Part shown: piece after piece, positions 17,635-26,527 of the stretch | Position numbering within the stretch: position 1 is the stretch's first letter | Layout of the letters: each line of letters begins with the position of its first letter | Assembly: GCF_900537075.1 (NCBI RefSeq) | Contig: NZ_UNRA01000006.1 | Coordinates: forward strand, 124,001-188,000 | Direction: 5' to 3' | DNA from: Tropicibacter sp. Alg240-R139 | GTDB taxonomy: Bacteria > Pseudomonadota > Alphaproteobacteria > Rhodobacterales > Rhodobacteraceae | Length of the DNA stretch: 64,000 nt | Notes under the pieces: model-generated | Told to the model about the DNA's origin: nothing | Databases searched by the model: none | What the model saw: only the letters and a program-made list of their open reading frames with translations | Program-made: the position numbers and the translations under genes

Positions 17635-18273
17635 TTAGGCAGGTTTCCAGCGATCGGGGTGGGCTGCGGCAAATGCAGGATGTGCGGCGCAGGCGGTTTC
17701 CACGCTGGTAAGCCGGGGCATGTCACTGATGTCAGCACCCCAGCGGCGGGCGTTGTAAAGCTGTGGCATCAGGCAGATGTCGGCCAATCCCGGTGTGTCG
17801 CTGGTGCAAAATGGGGCTTGTGCGTATGCGCCTAGCATGGTCTCGAACGCATGCAGGCCGGGTTGGATGAAATGGGTCATCCAGTCGCCGGGCATGCCGT
17901 CGACCCCGCCGCTGAGTGTTGTTGCATGTTTGGCGACTTGCAGATTGCAAACCGGATGAATGTCCACGGCGATGGAATGCGCCAGGGCCTGCGCTTGCGC
18001 GCGCGCGCCTGGGTCTTTGGGCAGCAGGCCCAGGTCTCGGGTCTGATCCAGATAGTCGAGGATTGCCAGCGACTGTGTCAGGCGAAGCCCGTCGATTTCC
18101 AACACTGGCACAAACCCTTGCGGGTTGCGGGCAAGATGCTCGGGCGACTTGTGCTCGCCTTTGACCAGATCGACCGAGATCGCCTGATAATCGATCCCTG
18201 CGAGGTTCAACGCGATACGCAGCCGATAGCTGGCCGAAGATCTCCAGTAGTCAAAAAGGATCGTATCGCTCAT
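17635..18273 (-). CDS. maiA: Maleylacetoacetate isomerase
   Basis: 212 residues, zeta-class glutathione transferase. The catalytic serine motif YWRSSASYRLRIALNLAGI lies at residues 9-27, followed by NPQGFVPVLEIDG and LTQSLAILDYLDQTR. The C-terminal half has the LADICLMPQLYNARRWG motif. It isomerises maleylacetoacetate to fumarylacetoacetate using glutathione, the step between HmgA and FahA, both encoded upstream on the same strand. GGAGG five bases before the ATG at 18273 fixes the start; a GTG/ATG 4 codons earlier is less well placed. Last gene of the homogentisate operon. Confidence 0.93.
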   Translation of the reverse strand: MSDTILFDYWRSSASYRLRIALNLAGIDYQAISVDLVKGEHKSPEHLARNPQGFVPVLEIDGLRLTQSLAILDYLDQTRDLGLLPKDPGARAQAQALAHSIAVDIHPVCNLQVAKHATTLSGGVDGMPGDWMTHFIQPGLHAFETMLGAYAQAPFCTSDTPGLADICLMPQLYNARRWGADISDMPRLTSVETACAAHPAFAAAHPDRWKPA

Positions 18274-18341
18274 CAAGGCCTCCATACATGTGCGAGCGAC
18301 CGGCCCGTTGAGCCGGTCTCTGTTGATTCAGCCTAGCGGAT

Positions 18342-18887
18342 TCAGTCGACTTTGTTCAGCTCTTTGGCGTGCAGCCAATCGGCGTGTTTGGGCGCCTTTT
18401 TGGTCACGGACCATTCGTTCAACATATCCCACTTCACCTCATCCATGCGCTTGAGCATGGCTTCTTCTTCAGGATCAGGGCAGGCCAGTTCCACACGGTG
18501 ACCATTGGGGTCGAAGAAATAGATCGAGTGAAAGATCGAATGATCCGTGACACCCAAAACTTCAACGCCATTGGCCACGAGGTGCTCTTTGAACTCGATC
18601 AGTGTATCGCGGTCTTTGACCTTGAATGCGATGTGCTGAACCCAGATCGGTGTGTTCGGGTCCCGGCCCATTTCGGGCTTTGTGGGTAGTTCAAAGAACG
18701 CCAGAACGTTACCATTTCCGGCATCCAGGAACAGGTGCATATAGGGATCAGGTTCGTGGGTGGACGGCACGTGATCCTCGGCAATTGCCAGGATGAACTC
18801 CATGTTCAGCATTTTGCCGTACCATTCCACCGTCTCTTTTGCGTCCTTGCAGCGATAGGCAACGTGGTGGATCTTTTCGACTTTCAT
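18342..18887 (-). CDS. VOC family (glyoxalase/dioxygenase-like) protein
   Basis: 181 residues. It has two vicinal-oxygen-chelate half-motifs: KIHHVAYRCKDAKETVEWYG at the N-terminus and WVQHIAFKVKDRDTLIEFKE in the middle, with candidate metal ligands in IHHVAY, LAFFELP, QHIAFKV and GHRVELACPDPEEE. The last ~40 residues (WSVTKKAPKHADWLHAKEL) are an added tail. It is 3 bases from the DUF2783 gene and in the homogentisate operon, so a ring-cleavage or isomerase role in aromatic breakdown is likely. The exact reaction is unknown. Confidence 0.83.
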   Translation of the reverse strand: MKVEKIHHVAYRCKDAKETVEWYGKMLNMEFILAIAEDHVPSTHEPDPYMHLFLDAGNGNVLAFFELPTKPEMGRDPNTPIWVQHIAFKVKDRDTLIEFKEHLVANGVEVLGVTDHSIFHSIYFFDPNGHRVELACPDPEEEAMLKRMDEVKWDMLNEWSVTKKAPKHADWLHAKELNKVD

Positions 18888-18890
18888 GTA

Positions 18891-19091
18891 TCAAACCTCC
18901 TCTTTGAGCGCGGCAGCCGCCAGCGCCTGGGTCAGGGTCGCGCGGTTTCCAATGTGGTTTGCCAGAACCAGCACCAGACGCGCGTTCAGCGCGTCGCTGT
19001 CGGCCTTGTCCAGGCCTTCGTGAAGGCTGAGCAACTCGGCGTAGAAGTCATCTGCTCCGTCGATGTTCGGGGTCAGGATCAGGTCGTTCAT
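18891..19091 (-). CDS. DUF2783 small protein, possible MhaB-like coupling partner
   Basis: 66 residues starting MNDLILTPNIDGADDFYAEL and rich in Ala/Leu, with no signal peptide. The middle (GLDKADSDALNARLVLVLAN) is the DUF2783 core. The family is nearly always next to an FAD monooxygenase, and here it starts 5 bases after that gene's stop. Pseudomonas putida MhaB, a small protein needed by the flavoprotein MhaA to turn 3-hydroxyphenylacetate into homogentisate, is of similar size and context. Equating them is an inference from size and neighbourhood. Confidence 0.78.
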   Translation of the reverse strand: MNDLILTPNIDGADDFYAELLSLHEGLDKADSDALNARLVLVLANHIGNRATLTQALAAAALKEEV

Positions 19092-19096
19092 CTGTG

Positions 19097-20707
19097 TTAC
19101 TCCTTGCCTGTGGCGCGACGGATCGCGGCGCGGATTTGGGGTTCGTCAAAGCTGGGTCGGCGGGCGGCCACGTGCTGATCGGGACGGATCAGGTAGACAC
19201 CGCTGTCGTTGTCGCCCAGATACCGCTCTTTGAGCGCCAGCGTTGCGTCATCCTTGACCGACAGCGCCAGTCGGGTGACCTCGACGCCGTCTTCTTCGAT
19301 CATATCCGGCGCGTCCGCGTCGATGGTGAGCAGGGTGAATTTGTCCGCCAGTTTCGGCAGCAGGAAACCATCCCCCAACGGCGCATCTGGGCAAGCCGAG
19401 CCGGGTCGTGTGCGGGCCGGGCCATCCAGTGCATCGGCAGAGTTCAGTGGGGAGCCGTCATAGGTGCAAGGCACCGACAGGCGACCCGAGTTTACCAACG
19501 GGCGGGCAAATTCGTGATGCTCGCTTAAGTCGAGCACTGCGTCGCGTAGAATGCGGCTCATCTCGGACTTTGGCGTGATGAAATCGGTCGAGCGTGACGA
19601 GTTCAGGATGTTTTCATCGGCTCCGTGCACACGTTCAATGTCATAGCTGTCCAACAGGCTTTCGGGCGCTTTGCCTTCCATCACCAGCTTAAGCTTCCAG
19701 ACCAGGTTGTCAGTGTCCTGAAGGCCCGAGTTCGCACCCCGCGCACCAAAGGGCGAGACCTGATGTGCGGCGTCGCCTGCAAAGAGCACGCGCCCATGGC
19801 GGAATTGCTCCATCCGGCGGCATTGGAAAGTGTAGATGCTGACCCATTCCAGCTCAAATTCGATGTCCTCGCCCAGCATCGCTTTGAGGCGCGGGATGAC
19901 ATTCTCCGGGCGCTTTTCACGTTCCTTGTCGATGTCCCAGCCCAATTGCAGGTCGATGCGCCAGACGCCATCGGGTTGCTTGTGCAGCAGCGCCGATTGC
20001 CCCTTGTTGAACGGTGGATCGAACCAGAACCAACGCTCAGTCGGGAAATCGGCGTCCATGATCACATCGGCGATCAGGAAGTTGTCTTCGAACACGCGAC
20101 CAACAAAATCCTTGCCTAACATACGGCGGGTCGGTGACCCGGCTCCATCACAGGCGATTAGCCACTCGGCCTCAATCGTGTACGATCCTTCAGGCGTCTC
20201 GACCTCAAGTTTCACATGGTCTGGGTGGGTGCCGATCGCTTCGACCTTGTTGCGGCCGCGGATTTCAATCGGGGCGCCATCGGCTTGCAATTCGCGAACG
20301 CGATCTACCAAATACTCTTCGAAATAGTATTGCTGCAGGTTGATGAAGGCCGGGCGCGCGTGCCCCTCTTCGGGCAGCAAGTTGAAGTCATAGACCTGGC
20401 GATCGTCAAAGAAGACTTTGCCCATGTTCCATTGCACGCCCTTGTCGACCATCGGTTGGCCGCAGCCAAGACGGTCAAGGATTTCCAGGGGGCGTTTGGC
20501 AAAGCAGATGGCGCGGCTACCAAAGCTGACCTTGTCGTTGTCATCCAGCACGACAACTTCAATCCCTTGCTGCGCAAGATCAATGGCGGCGGCCAGGCCA
20601 ACGGGGCCCGCACCAATGACGGCTACCTTGTGCCGAACAGGTGCAGACGCGTCTTGATCCGGGCTGCGGTTGTAGGCGTAAAGTGGAACTTCGAAGATCT
20701 TGTTCAT
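19097..20707 (-). CDS. FAD-dependent aromatic monooxygenase (MhpA/MhaA-like)
   Basis: 536 residues from the ATG at 20707. The N-terminal Rossmann motif VAVIGAGPVGLAAAIDLAQQ (about residues 27-46) binds FAD. The DGAGSPTRRMLG motif and the second FAD motif GRVLFAGDAAHQVSPFGARG are those of class A flavoprotein hydroxylases such as 3-(3-hydroxyphenyl)propionate hydroxylase. A C-terminal thioredoxin-like tail ends at DQHVAARRP. Being between homogentisate genes, it may hydroxylate 3-hydroxyphenylacetate to homogentisate. Other phenolic acids are possible. Confidence 0.88.
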   Translation of the reverse strand: MNKIFEVPLYAYNRSPDQDASAPVRHKVAVIGAGPVGLAAAIDLAQQGIEVVVLDDNDKVSFGSRAICFAKRPLEILDRLGCGQPMVDKGVQWNMGKVFFDDRQVYDFNLLPEEGHARPAFINLQQYYFEEYLVDRVRELQADGAPIEIRGRNKVEAIGTHPDHVKLEVETPEGSYTIEAEWLIACDGAGSPTRRMLGKDFVGRVFEDNFLIADVIMDADFPTERWFWFDPPFNKGQSALLHKQPDGVWRIDLQLGWDIDKEREKRPENVIPRLKAMLGEDIEFELEWVSIYTFQCRRMEQFRHGRVLFAGDAAHQVSPFGARGANSGLQDTDNLVWKLKLVMEGKAPESLLDSYDIERVHGADENILNSSRSTDFITPKSEMSRILRDAVLDLSEHHEFARPLVNSGRLSVPCTYDGSPLNSADALDGPARTRPGSACPDAPLGDGFLLPKLADKFTLLTIDADAPDMIEEDGVEVTRLALSVKDDATLALKERYLGDNDSGVYLIRPDQHVAARRPSFDEPQIRAAIRRATGKE

Positions 20708-20845
20708 GGGCTCTCCCCCCTCAAACGGTGCCAGAAGGCACAAGTTTCCTGGGTCCCGGCGATGGACCGCCGGGAGTGATGGTTTATTGTCTTCCGTTTC
20801 GGTTTAGGGCGACACGATCTGGATCAAAGACGCCCCTGCAGCGTG

Positions 20846-21796
20846 TTAGCCCTGCAACTCTGCCCACATTTCCAGATCGCGTTTGTCGGTCCAGATGCGG
20901 GGGTGTGCGATGCCACGGGCTTCGTCATAGGCGCGGGCGACGTTGAACGGCAGGCAGTGTTCGTAGATGGCATAGTCCGCGAACTTGGGGTCACACTCGG
21001 CGCGCACGGCGTCCCATGCCTCTTTCAGCGACCCGCCGCGTGCGGCGATCCGCTGTACCGGGCGATAGGTGCTATCGACAAAATCGCGGGTGTTTTCGAT
21101 GGCGGCGTTCACCATCTCTTTGCCCACCAGAGCATCACCGCGACCCGGCGCAATCGCGTCCACGTCATAGGCCTTGATGTTGTTCAGCGTCTGGCCCCAA
21201 TCGGCGAAATGCCCGTCGCCGCAATAACAGGCCGAGTGGTATTCGACGATGTCACCGGTAAACATGACGTTCTGATCCGGCACGTGGATCACCGCGTCAC
21301 CAGCGGTGTGTGCACGGCCGATCTGTTTGATGTCGACCCTGCGCTTGCCCAGGAAAACAGTCATCTGATCGGTGAATGTGGTGGTCGGATAGGTCAGGCC
21401 GGGAATGCTTTCGTGGCCTTCAAACAGGCGGGGGAAGCGTTGGAATTCGCTGTCCCAATCCTCTTGCCCGCGCTCCAGCACCATGTTGTAGGCGGTGTTC
21501 GACATGATCACTTGCTGCGCGTTGAACGCGCTCGCCCCCAATACGCGAACCGCGTGATAGTGGGTCAGCACCACATGGGTGATCGGTTTGTCGGTCACCG
21601 AACGCACACATTCGATCACCTTGTTTGCCAGGCGTGGGGTGGCCTGCGCTTCGACGATCATCACGCTGTCGTCGCCGATGATCACGCCCGAATTCGGGTC
21701 GCCCTCGGCGGTAAAGGCGTAAAGCCCCTCGCCAATTTCATCAAAGGTGATCTTCTTCTCGGACATGTCCCCTTGGGACGCGAATGCTTTTGCCAT
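20846..21796 (-). CDS. Metallo-beta-lactamase fold hydrolase with altered metal motif
   Basis: 316 residues. The fold is clear (GLYAFTAEGDPNSGVIIGDD, MIVEAQATPRLANKVIECVR, GRAHTAGDAVIHVPDQNVMF, FTGDIVEY). The usual HxHxDH metal motif reads THYHAVRVLGA, so the Asp-His pair is replaced by Val-Arg, while HYH and the later AHTAGD remain. The later loop reads APGRGDALVG. It could bind one metal or be altered in chemistry. AGGAA upstream supports the ATG at 21796. It lies between fahA and the FAD monooxygenase; a role in hydrolysing a pathway thioester or lactone is only a guess. Confidence 0.85.
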   Translation of the reverse strand: MAKAFASQGDMSEKKITFDEIGEGLYAFTAEGDPNSGVIIGDDSVMIVEAQATPRLANKVIECVRSVTDKPITHVVLTHYHAVRVLGASAFNAQQVIMSNTAYNMVLERGQEDWDSEFQRFPRLFEGHESIPGLTYPTTTFTDQMTVFLGKRRVDIKQIGRAHTAGDAVIHVPDQNVMFTGDIVEYHSACYCGDGHFADWGQTLNNIKAYDVDAIAPGRGDALVGKEMVNAAIENTRDFVDSTYRPVQRIAARGGSLKEAWDAVRAECDPKFADYAIYEHCLPFNVARAYDEARGIAHPRIWTDKRDLEMWAELQG

Positions 21797-21808
21797 GGGT
21801 CTGTTTCC

Positions 21809-23068
21809 TTATTCTGCGGGCCAGCTGACGGCGGGCAGGATTTCCCCGGTGCAGTCGCCAAAGCCAATGGTGAACCCGTCGCCACGGGCATTGCCGCGCA
21901 GGGTCAGTGTGTCGCCGTCTTCGATGAAACCGCGGGTCTCGCCGGTCTCCAGCGTGAAAGGCTCACGGCCTGCCCAGCTGAGTTCCATGAGCGAGCCGTA
22001 TTCCTCGCGCACCGGGCCGGAAATGGTGCCAGAACCCAGCAGGTCGCCGGCGTTCATTTCACAGCCGCCTATCGCGTGGTGGCACAGCTGTTCGGCGGCG
22101 GAATAATACATCCGGTTGTAGTTGGTTTTGGCGATGACGGATGCGGCGTCGGCGCCTTCGGGCTGCATCAGAACCTCAAGCTCGATGTCATACAGGCCGT
22201 CCTTGCTGCCGTTCAGGTAGGGCAGTAGTTCCTTGTCACGCGCGGGGGTAGGCGCGCGGAAGCTGTCCAGTGCCGCAGCGGTCACGATCCACGGTGAAAT
22301 CGAAGTGCCAAACGCCTTGCCCTGGAACGGACCAAGCGGCTGATACTCCCACCCCTGGATGTCACGAGCTGACCAGTCGTTCAGCAGCACATAGCCAAAG
22401 ATCATGGCGTCAGCCTCATCGACCGTGACGGGCTGACCAAAGTCCGATCCGGTGCCGACGATGGCACCCATTTCCAGTTCAATGTCCAGCCGCTTGGAGG
22501 GGCCAAAAGACGGCATATCTGCATCCGGCGCCTTGGTCTGACCATTGGGGCGGTGGATCGGTGTGCCCGAAACCACAACGGACGACGCGCGACCGTTGTA
22601 CCCGATGGGAATGTGCAGCCAGTTGGCAGGCAGATCAGGCGAGCCGCGTAGGATCGCGCCCATGTTCTGAGCATGCTGCTTACCGGCGTAGAAATCGGTG
22701 TATTCGCTGACGGCAAAAGGCATGTGCAGATCGGCGTCGGCGGCGGCCACCAGCAGCGGCTCTACCTTGCCCTGCTCGCTGGATCCTTCAGCCAGCAGCG
22801 CAGTCAGACGCTCGCGAAAGGCGGTCCAGACAGCCGGACCCTCTTCCATCAGGACGTTCCAAAACGGCATGTCAAAGAGCGGCTCATCGGTCAGGGCCAT
22901 CAGCCCCTCGGCCTCGGCGGCGGTGACGTCCAGGATCATGTCCCCGATCGCCACGCCGCAGCGCGGGTCAGAGCCTTCGGTCGAAAACACACCATACGGC
23001 AGGTTGTTGAGCGGAAACGGGTGGTTGGCGTCGTTGGCCGAGGCCACCCAGGATGTCATCAAAGGCAA
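21809..23068 (-). CDS. fahA: Fumarylacetoacetase
   Basis: 419 residues, matching the family. Catalytic landmarks: DFYAGKQHAQNMGAILRG, YNGRASSVVVSGTPIHRPNG, LDIELEMGAIVGTGSDFG, FGYVLLNDWSARDIQGWEY and AFGTSISPWIVT. It splits fumarylacetoacetate to fumarate and acetoacetate, the last step of tyrosine/homogentisate breakdown. The start is probably TTG at 23068 (AAAGGA spaced 7 bases, and MPL-SWV-A is the family's usual N-terminus); ATG 23059 is the alternative. Confidence 0.94.
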   Translation of the reverse strand: MPLMTSWVASANDANHPFPLNNLPYGVFSTEGSDPRCGVAIGDMILDVTAAEAEGLMALTDEPLFDMPFWNVLMEEGPAVWTAFRERLTALLAEGSSEQGKVEPLLVAAADADLHMPFAVSEYTDFYAGKQHAQNMGAILRGSPDLPANWLHIPIGYNGRASSVVVSGTPIHRPNGQTKAPDADMPSFGPSKRLDIELEMGAIVGTGSDFGQPVTVDEADAMIFGYVLLNDWSARDIQGWEYQPLGPFQGKAFGTSISPWIVTAAALDSFRAPTPARDKELLPYLNGSKDGLYDIELEVLMQPEGADAASVIAKTNYNRMYYSAAEQLCHHAIGGCEMNAGDLLGSGTISGPVREEYGSLMELSWAGREPFTLETGETRGFIEDGDTLTLRGNARGDGFTIGFGDCTGEILPAVSWPAE

Positions 23069-23182
23069 TGTCTTGTCCTTTCGGTGCGGGGGAGCGCGGC
23101 CCCCATGTTTCTTCTTGTTCCAAATACGGCGGGGGGAACTTGCCCCATCGGGGCAAGAGGAGGGCAGCGCCCCCTGTCACCT

Positions 23183-24538
23183 TCACTTCATCCCTGGTGT
23201 GCCGTCAAATTTCTTTTCGATGTCTTCCCAGCAGTCGATGTAGTCATCCTGCAACGGTGCCTCGTTTGCGGCAAACCCTGTCAGATGCTGCGGGAAGCGG
23301 GTCTCGAACATAAAGGACATGGTGTTGTCCAGCTTTTCGGGACCCAGGTTCGAATTCGACGCGCCCTCGAACGCGTTCTTGTCCGGACCGTGGGGCAGCA
23401 TCATGTTGTGCAGGCTCATGCCACCGGGCACGAACCCCTGCGGCTTGGCGTCATACTGGCCATAGATGTTGCCCATCAACTCGGACATGATGTTCTTGTG
23501 ATACCATGGCGGGCGAAAGGTGTTTTCTGCCACCATCCAACGTTCACGGAACAGCACAAAGTCGATGTTGGCTGTACCCGGTTGGCCCGAAGGCGCGGTC
23601 AGTACGGTAAAGATCGACGGGTCCGGGTGATCAAACAGGATCGCGCCGACCGGGCAATAGGTACGCAGGTCGTATTTGTAAGGCGCATAGTTGCCGTGCC
23701 AGGCGACCACGTCCAGCGGCGAATGCCCGATCTTGGTAGTGTGGAACTGGCCGCACCATTTCACGGTGACAGTCGAGGGCGTCTCGCGATCCTCAAATGC
23801 CGCGATTGGTGCCTTGAAATCGCGTGGGTTCGCCATGCAGTTGGCGCCAATCGGGCCGCGTCCCGGCAGTTCGTATTTCTGCCCATAGTTTTCGCAGACA
23901 AAACCGCGGCAAGGCCCTTCGAGTACTTCGACCCGATAGACGAGGCCACGTGGCAGGATGGCGATCTCTTGCGGTTGGACATCGATGATCCCCAGCTCGG
24001 TCGCAAAACGCAGGCGCCCTTCTTGCGGGACCACCAGCATCTCGCTGTCGGCCGAGAAGAAATAGGCATCCTCCATCGACTCGCTCACCAGATAGATGTG
24101 CGTGGCCATGCCGACCTGTGTGTTTACATCGCCGGCCGTGGTCATAGTGCGCATGCCTGTCATCCAGGTCAGCCCCTCGTCGGAATGTGGGACCGCGTCC
24201 CAACGGTACTGACCCAAGCTGATCACATCAGGATCAACGCAAGGGGCCGATTTCCAATAGGGCAGGTCGATCTTTTCATAGCGGTGCGAATGCTTGACCG
24301 ACGGCCGGATGCGGTAACACCAGGTCCGTTCCGGCGGGTTGGCGGTAAAGGCCGTGCCGCTCAACTGCTCTCCGTAAAGGCCATAGTTACATTTTTGCGG
24401 GCTGTTCATGCCTTGGGGCAAGGCCCCCGGCAGGGCTTCGGTTTCAAAGTCGTTTCCAAAGCCGGGCATGTAGCCTTCGGTCGTACCGGTTGCCGTTGTG
24501 GCCTGAACAAAATTATGTGGGTCGGTTGGACGATTCAT
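23183..24538 (-). CDS. hmgA: Homogentisate 1,2-dioxygenase
   Basis: 451 residues from the ATG at 24538. The family signature [19 protein letters not shown] begins near residue 23, then [14 protein letters not shown] and [13 protein letters not shown]. The iron ligands lie in the C-terminal part: [18 protein letters not shown] (His, Glu) and [15 protein letters not shown] (His). It opens the ring of homogentisate to maleylacetoacetate. It is the first gene of the operon, divergent from a MarR gene that probably controls it. Confidence 0.95.
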   Translation of the reverse strand: MNRPTDPHNFVQATTATGTTEGYMPGFGNDFETEALPGALPQGMNSPQKCNYGLYGEQLSGTAFTANPPERTWCYRIRPSVKHSHRYEKIDLPYWKSAPCVDPDVISLGQYRWDAVPHSDEGLTWMTGMRTMTTAGDVNTQVGMATHIYLVSESMEDAYFFSADSEMLVVPQEGRLRFATELGIIDVQPQEIAILPRGLVYRVEVLEGPCRGFVCENYGQKYELPGRGPIGANCMANPRDFKAPIAAFEDRETPSTVTVKWCGQFHTTKIGHSPLDVVAWHGNYAPYKYDLRTYCPVGAILFDHPDPSIFTVLTAPSGQPGTANIDFVLFRERWMVAENTFRPPWYHKNIMSELMGNIYGQYDAKPQGFVPGGMSLHNMMLPHGPDKNAFEGASNSNLGPEKLDNTMSFMFETRFPQHLTGFAANEAPLQDDYIDCWEDIEKKFDGTPGMK

Positions 24539-24570
24539 CGCGCGTTCCTCCGTTCTGGCTTGTGGAATAA

Positions 24571-24588
24571 TAGTTGATTTTGTAACTA
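24571..24588. promoter_or_regulatory. Candidate MarR operator between hmgA and marR
   Basis: An AT-rich inverted repeat, TAGTT-N8-AACTA, lies at the centre of the 71-base hmgA/marR divergent region. Its size and place fit a MarR-family operator able to shut both promoters. Only five bases per arm match, so this is tentative. Confidence 0.5.
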
Positions 24589-24609
24589 ACAAGAACAAGG
24601 AGAGCAAAA

Positions 24610-25047
24610 ATGACCGAAAAAGACGACTTTGATTTGCGGAATTTCATGCCGTTTCTGCTGAACCTGGCTGCGGAACAAAGCTCCTTGGGGTTTCAGCGTA
24701 CCTACAAGAATCGCTATGGGATGCTGCGCACCGAATGGCGGGTGTTGTTCCATCTGGGCAACTATGGCGAGATGACCGCCAAAGAAATCGGCGAGCGCGC
24801 TGTCATGCACAAGACTAAGATCAGTCGCGCCGTGGCCAAGCTGAGCCAGCGGCGCTATCTTACACGCACACGTGATGAGCACGACCGCCGGTCCGAGCGA
24901 TTGACGTTGACCCCAGCAGGCCTTGTCGTCTATCGCGAGCTGCGCCAGGAGGCCGAGGCCTATGAGACTCAGCTGGGAAAACAATTCACCGCCGGAGAAG
25001 TGGTTCTGTTGCGTATGATGCTGAGACGGCTGGCCGGTTTAGACTAA
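24610..25047 (+). CDS. MarR family transcriptional regulator
   Basis: 145 residues. The winged-helix reads [20 protein letters not shown], then [20 protein letters not shown] as the recognition region and [18 protein letters not shown] as the wing (the DxRS-like motif). AAGGAG lies 7 bases before the ATG. It is divergent from hmgA, and the likely ligand is homogentisate or another pathway intermediate. No cysteine or special ligand residue points to a specific effector. Confidence 0.88.
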   Translation: MTEKDDFDLRNFMPFLLNLAAEQSSLGFQRTYKNRYGMLRTEWRVLFHLGNYGEMTAKEIGERAVMHKTKISRAVAKLSQRRYLTRTRDEHDRRSERLTLTPAGLVVYRELRQEAEAYETQLGKQFTAGEVVLLRMMLRRLAGLD

Positions 25048-25125
25048 ACCTGAATACTGGGGCTGTCCAAACGCGATACGAATGCACATATCGCCGGTAA
25101 TAAAAGTAGCGGACAGGAGATCCCC

Positions 25126-26373
25126 ATGACCGATGTCGGGCAACGACACGCACCTATCGATGCATCTGCCGATGTGCTGAACACTTGGTTGCTGCAACGC
25201 GGGCTTGAGGGGGCTACGCAAGAAGAAGTGCTGCAAGGCTATTGTTCACAGCTGGTGGATCTTGGCATTCCCCTTTATCGACTGCACGTCGCCCAAAGCG
25301 CGTTTCACCCGCAGTACGGTGGCATCGGGTTTGAGTGGCTGCGTGAAGAGGGGATGAGCAGCGAGGAATATACCTATTCGGAAACCCCGCGCGCAGAGTG
25401 GCTGCGAAGCCCGCTCTATCATTTGCTCGAAAGCAACCTGACCGAGTTTCGCGAACGGCTGATTGACAGCAACGAAACAAGCCGGTTTCCGCTTCTCGAT
25501 GAACTTAGGGAACTTGGCGCGACGGATTACTTTGCGGCCGGCGTTGTGCTTGAAGCCCGCAAAGATGATCAGCCGCTGGACCCGACCAACGCGCCCGAAG
25601 GAGTTCTGCTGTCCTGGACCAGCGATGGTGAAGATGGGTTCCATGACAGTGACTTGTCCGTGATCCGGGCAGCGCAGCCCTATCTGGCGTTGGCTTTGAA
25701 AGCGGCCGCAAACCGGCGCGTGGCGGCTGATCTGTTGCAAGTCTATCTGGGCCGCGACGCAGGTCGGCGCGTGCTGTCAGGGGAAATGCAACGCGGGTCC
25801 TTGCAGCAGATTGATGCGGTCCTGTGTTACTTCGACCTCAAAGACTTCACCAGCCTGACCGAGCGCACGCCAGGGCCCGAATTGATTGCGATGCTGAACG
25901 ACTACTTTGGTCTGGCTGTTGGCGTGATCCAGGGGCACGGCGGGAACATCCTGAAGTTCATGGGTGACGGCATTCTTGCGATGTTCAACCTCCAAAGCCT
26001 GCAGGCTTCGGTGACAGCGGGTCTTGATGCGGTTTCAGAACTCCGTAACAAGATGGACGAGAAAAACGCAGAGCGGAGCGCCAATGGCGAGACGACAACA
26101 GGTGTGACGCTGGCGATGCACGCGGGCGAGATTCTCTACGGTAACATCGGAGCTGAGAACCGGTTGGATTTTACCGTGATAGGACCTGCTGTGAATCTGA
26201 CGGTTCGACTGTCAGGCTTGCACCGTTCCGTTGGTCACAGTGTTATCCTGTCCGAGCCTATTGTGCGTGCAAGCGGTGGAACGAAGCACGATCTGGTCAG
26301 CCTCGGGCGGTACATGCTGCGCGGTGTGTCTGAGCCGCAAGAACTGTATACGATCTACGCGCCACAACACTGA
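25126..26373 (+). CDS. Class III adenylate cyclase
   Basis: 415 residues, no membrane helices. The catalytic domain covers residues ~230-415: the metal aspartates in CYFDLKDFTSLTERTPG and KFMGDGILAMFN, the Lys before the second aspartate and Asp in LDFTVIGPAVNLTVRLSGLH (the Lys/Asp pair that selects ATP), and the transition-state Asn/Arg in NLTVRL. So cAMP synthesis is expected. Residues ~15-215 (NTWLLQRGLEGATQEEVLQG, RLHVAQSAFHPQYGGIGFEW) form a sensor-like domain of unknown ligand. No cAMP target is nearby. Confidence 0.87.
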   Translation: MTDVGQRHAPIDASADVLNTWLLQRGLEGATQEEVLQGYCSQLVDLGIPLYRLHVAQSAFHPQYGGIGFEWLREEGMSSEEYTYSETPRAEWLRSPLYHLLESNLTEFRERLIDSNETSRFPLLDELRELGATDYFAAGVVLEARKDDQPLDPTNAPEGVLLSWTSDGEDGFHDSDLSVIRAAQPYLALALKAAANRRVAADLLQVYLGRDAGRRVLSGEMQRGSLQQIDAVLCYFDLKDFTSLTERTPGPELIAMLNDYFGLAVGVIQGHGGNILKFMGDGILAMFNLQSLQASVTAGLDAVSELRNKMDEKNAERSANGETTTGVTLAMHAGEILYGNIGAENRLDFTVIGPAVNLTVRLSGLHRSVGHSVILSEPIVRASGGTKHDLVSLGRYMLRGVSEPQELYTIYAPQH

Positions 26374-26454
26374 AGCGCTGCAACCGTGTCCACCGGGGGG
26401 TTGTTTGTCCCGTCAAGGTGTTTCGAGAGAGGCTCATGCGGGCGCAGCTCGCAT

Positions 26455-26517
26455 GAGCCCGGCCCAACCGGAGGAGATGCCCCCATGGGGGGGCGTCGAC
26501 GACGGGCGGGAGTGCTC
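26455..26517 (+). repeat. Dispersed GC-rich repeat, short copy (module B only)
   Basis: Starts with GCCCGGCCCAAC, continues GGAGGAGATG-CCCC...GGGG-CGTCGACGACG and ends GGGCGGGAGTGCTCC. The same ordered blocks appear in the copies near 42.5, 48.0, 55.4 and 60.9 kb. It fills the gap between the cyclase and mipZ stops, where it may also serve as a terminator-like structure. Confidence 0.7.
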
Positions 26518-26527
26518 CGAGGATGTG

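Noticed and set aside
20843-22228. 461-codon plus-strand frame opposite the MBL and fahA genes
   Set aside because: Long open frames antisense to GC-rich genes are common here; the minus-strand proteins have clear family motifs and the plus one does not.
22673-24577. 634-codon plus-strand frame opposite hmgA
   Set aside because: Mirror frame of hmgA and the fahA start; no protein family pattern.
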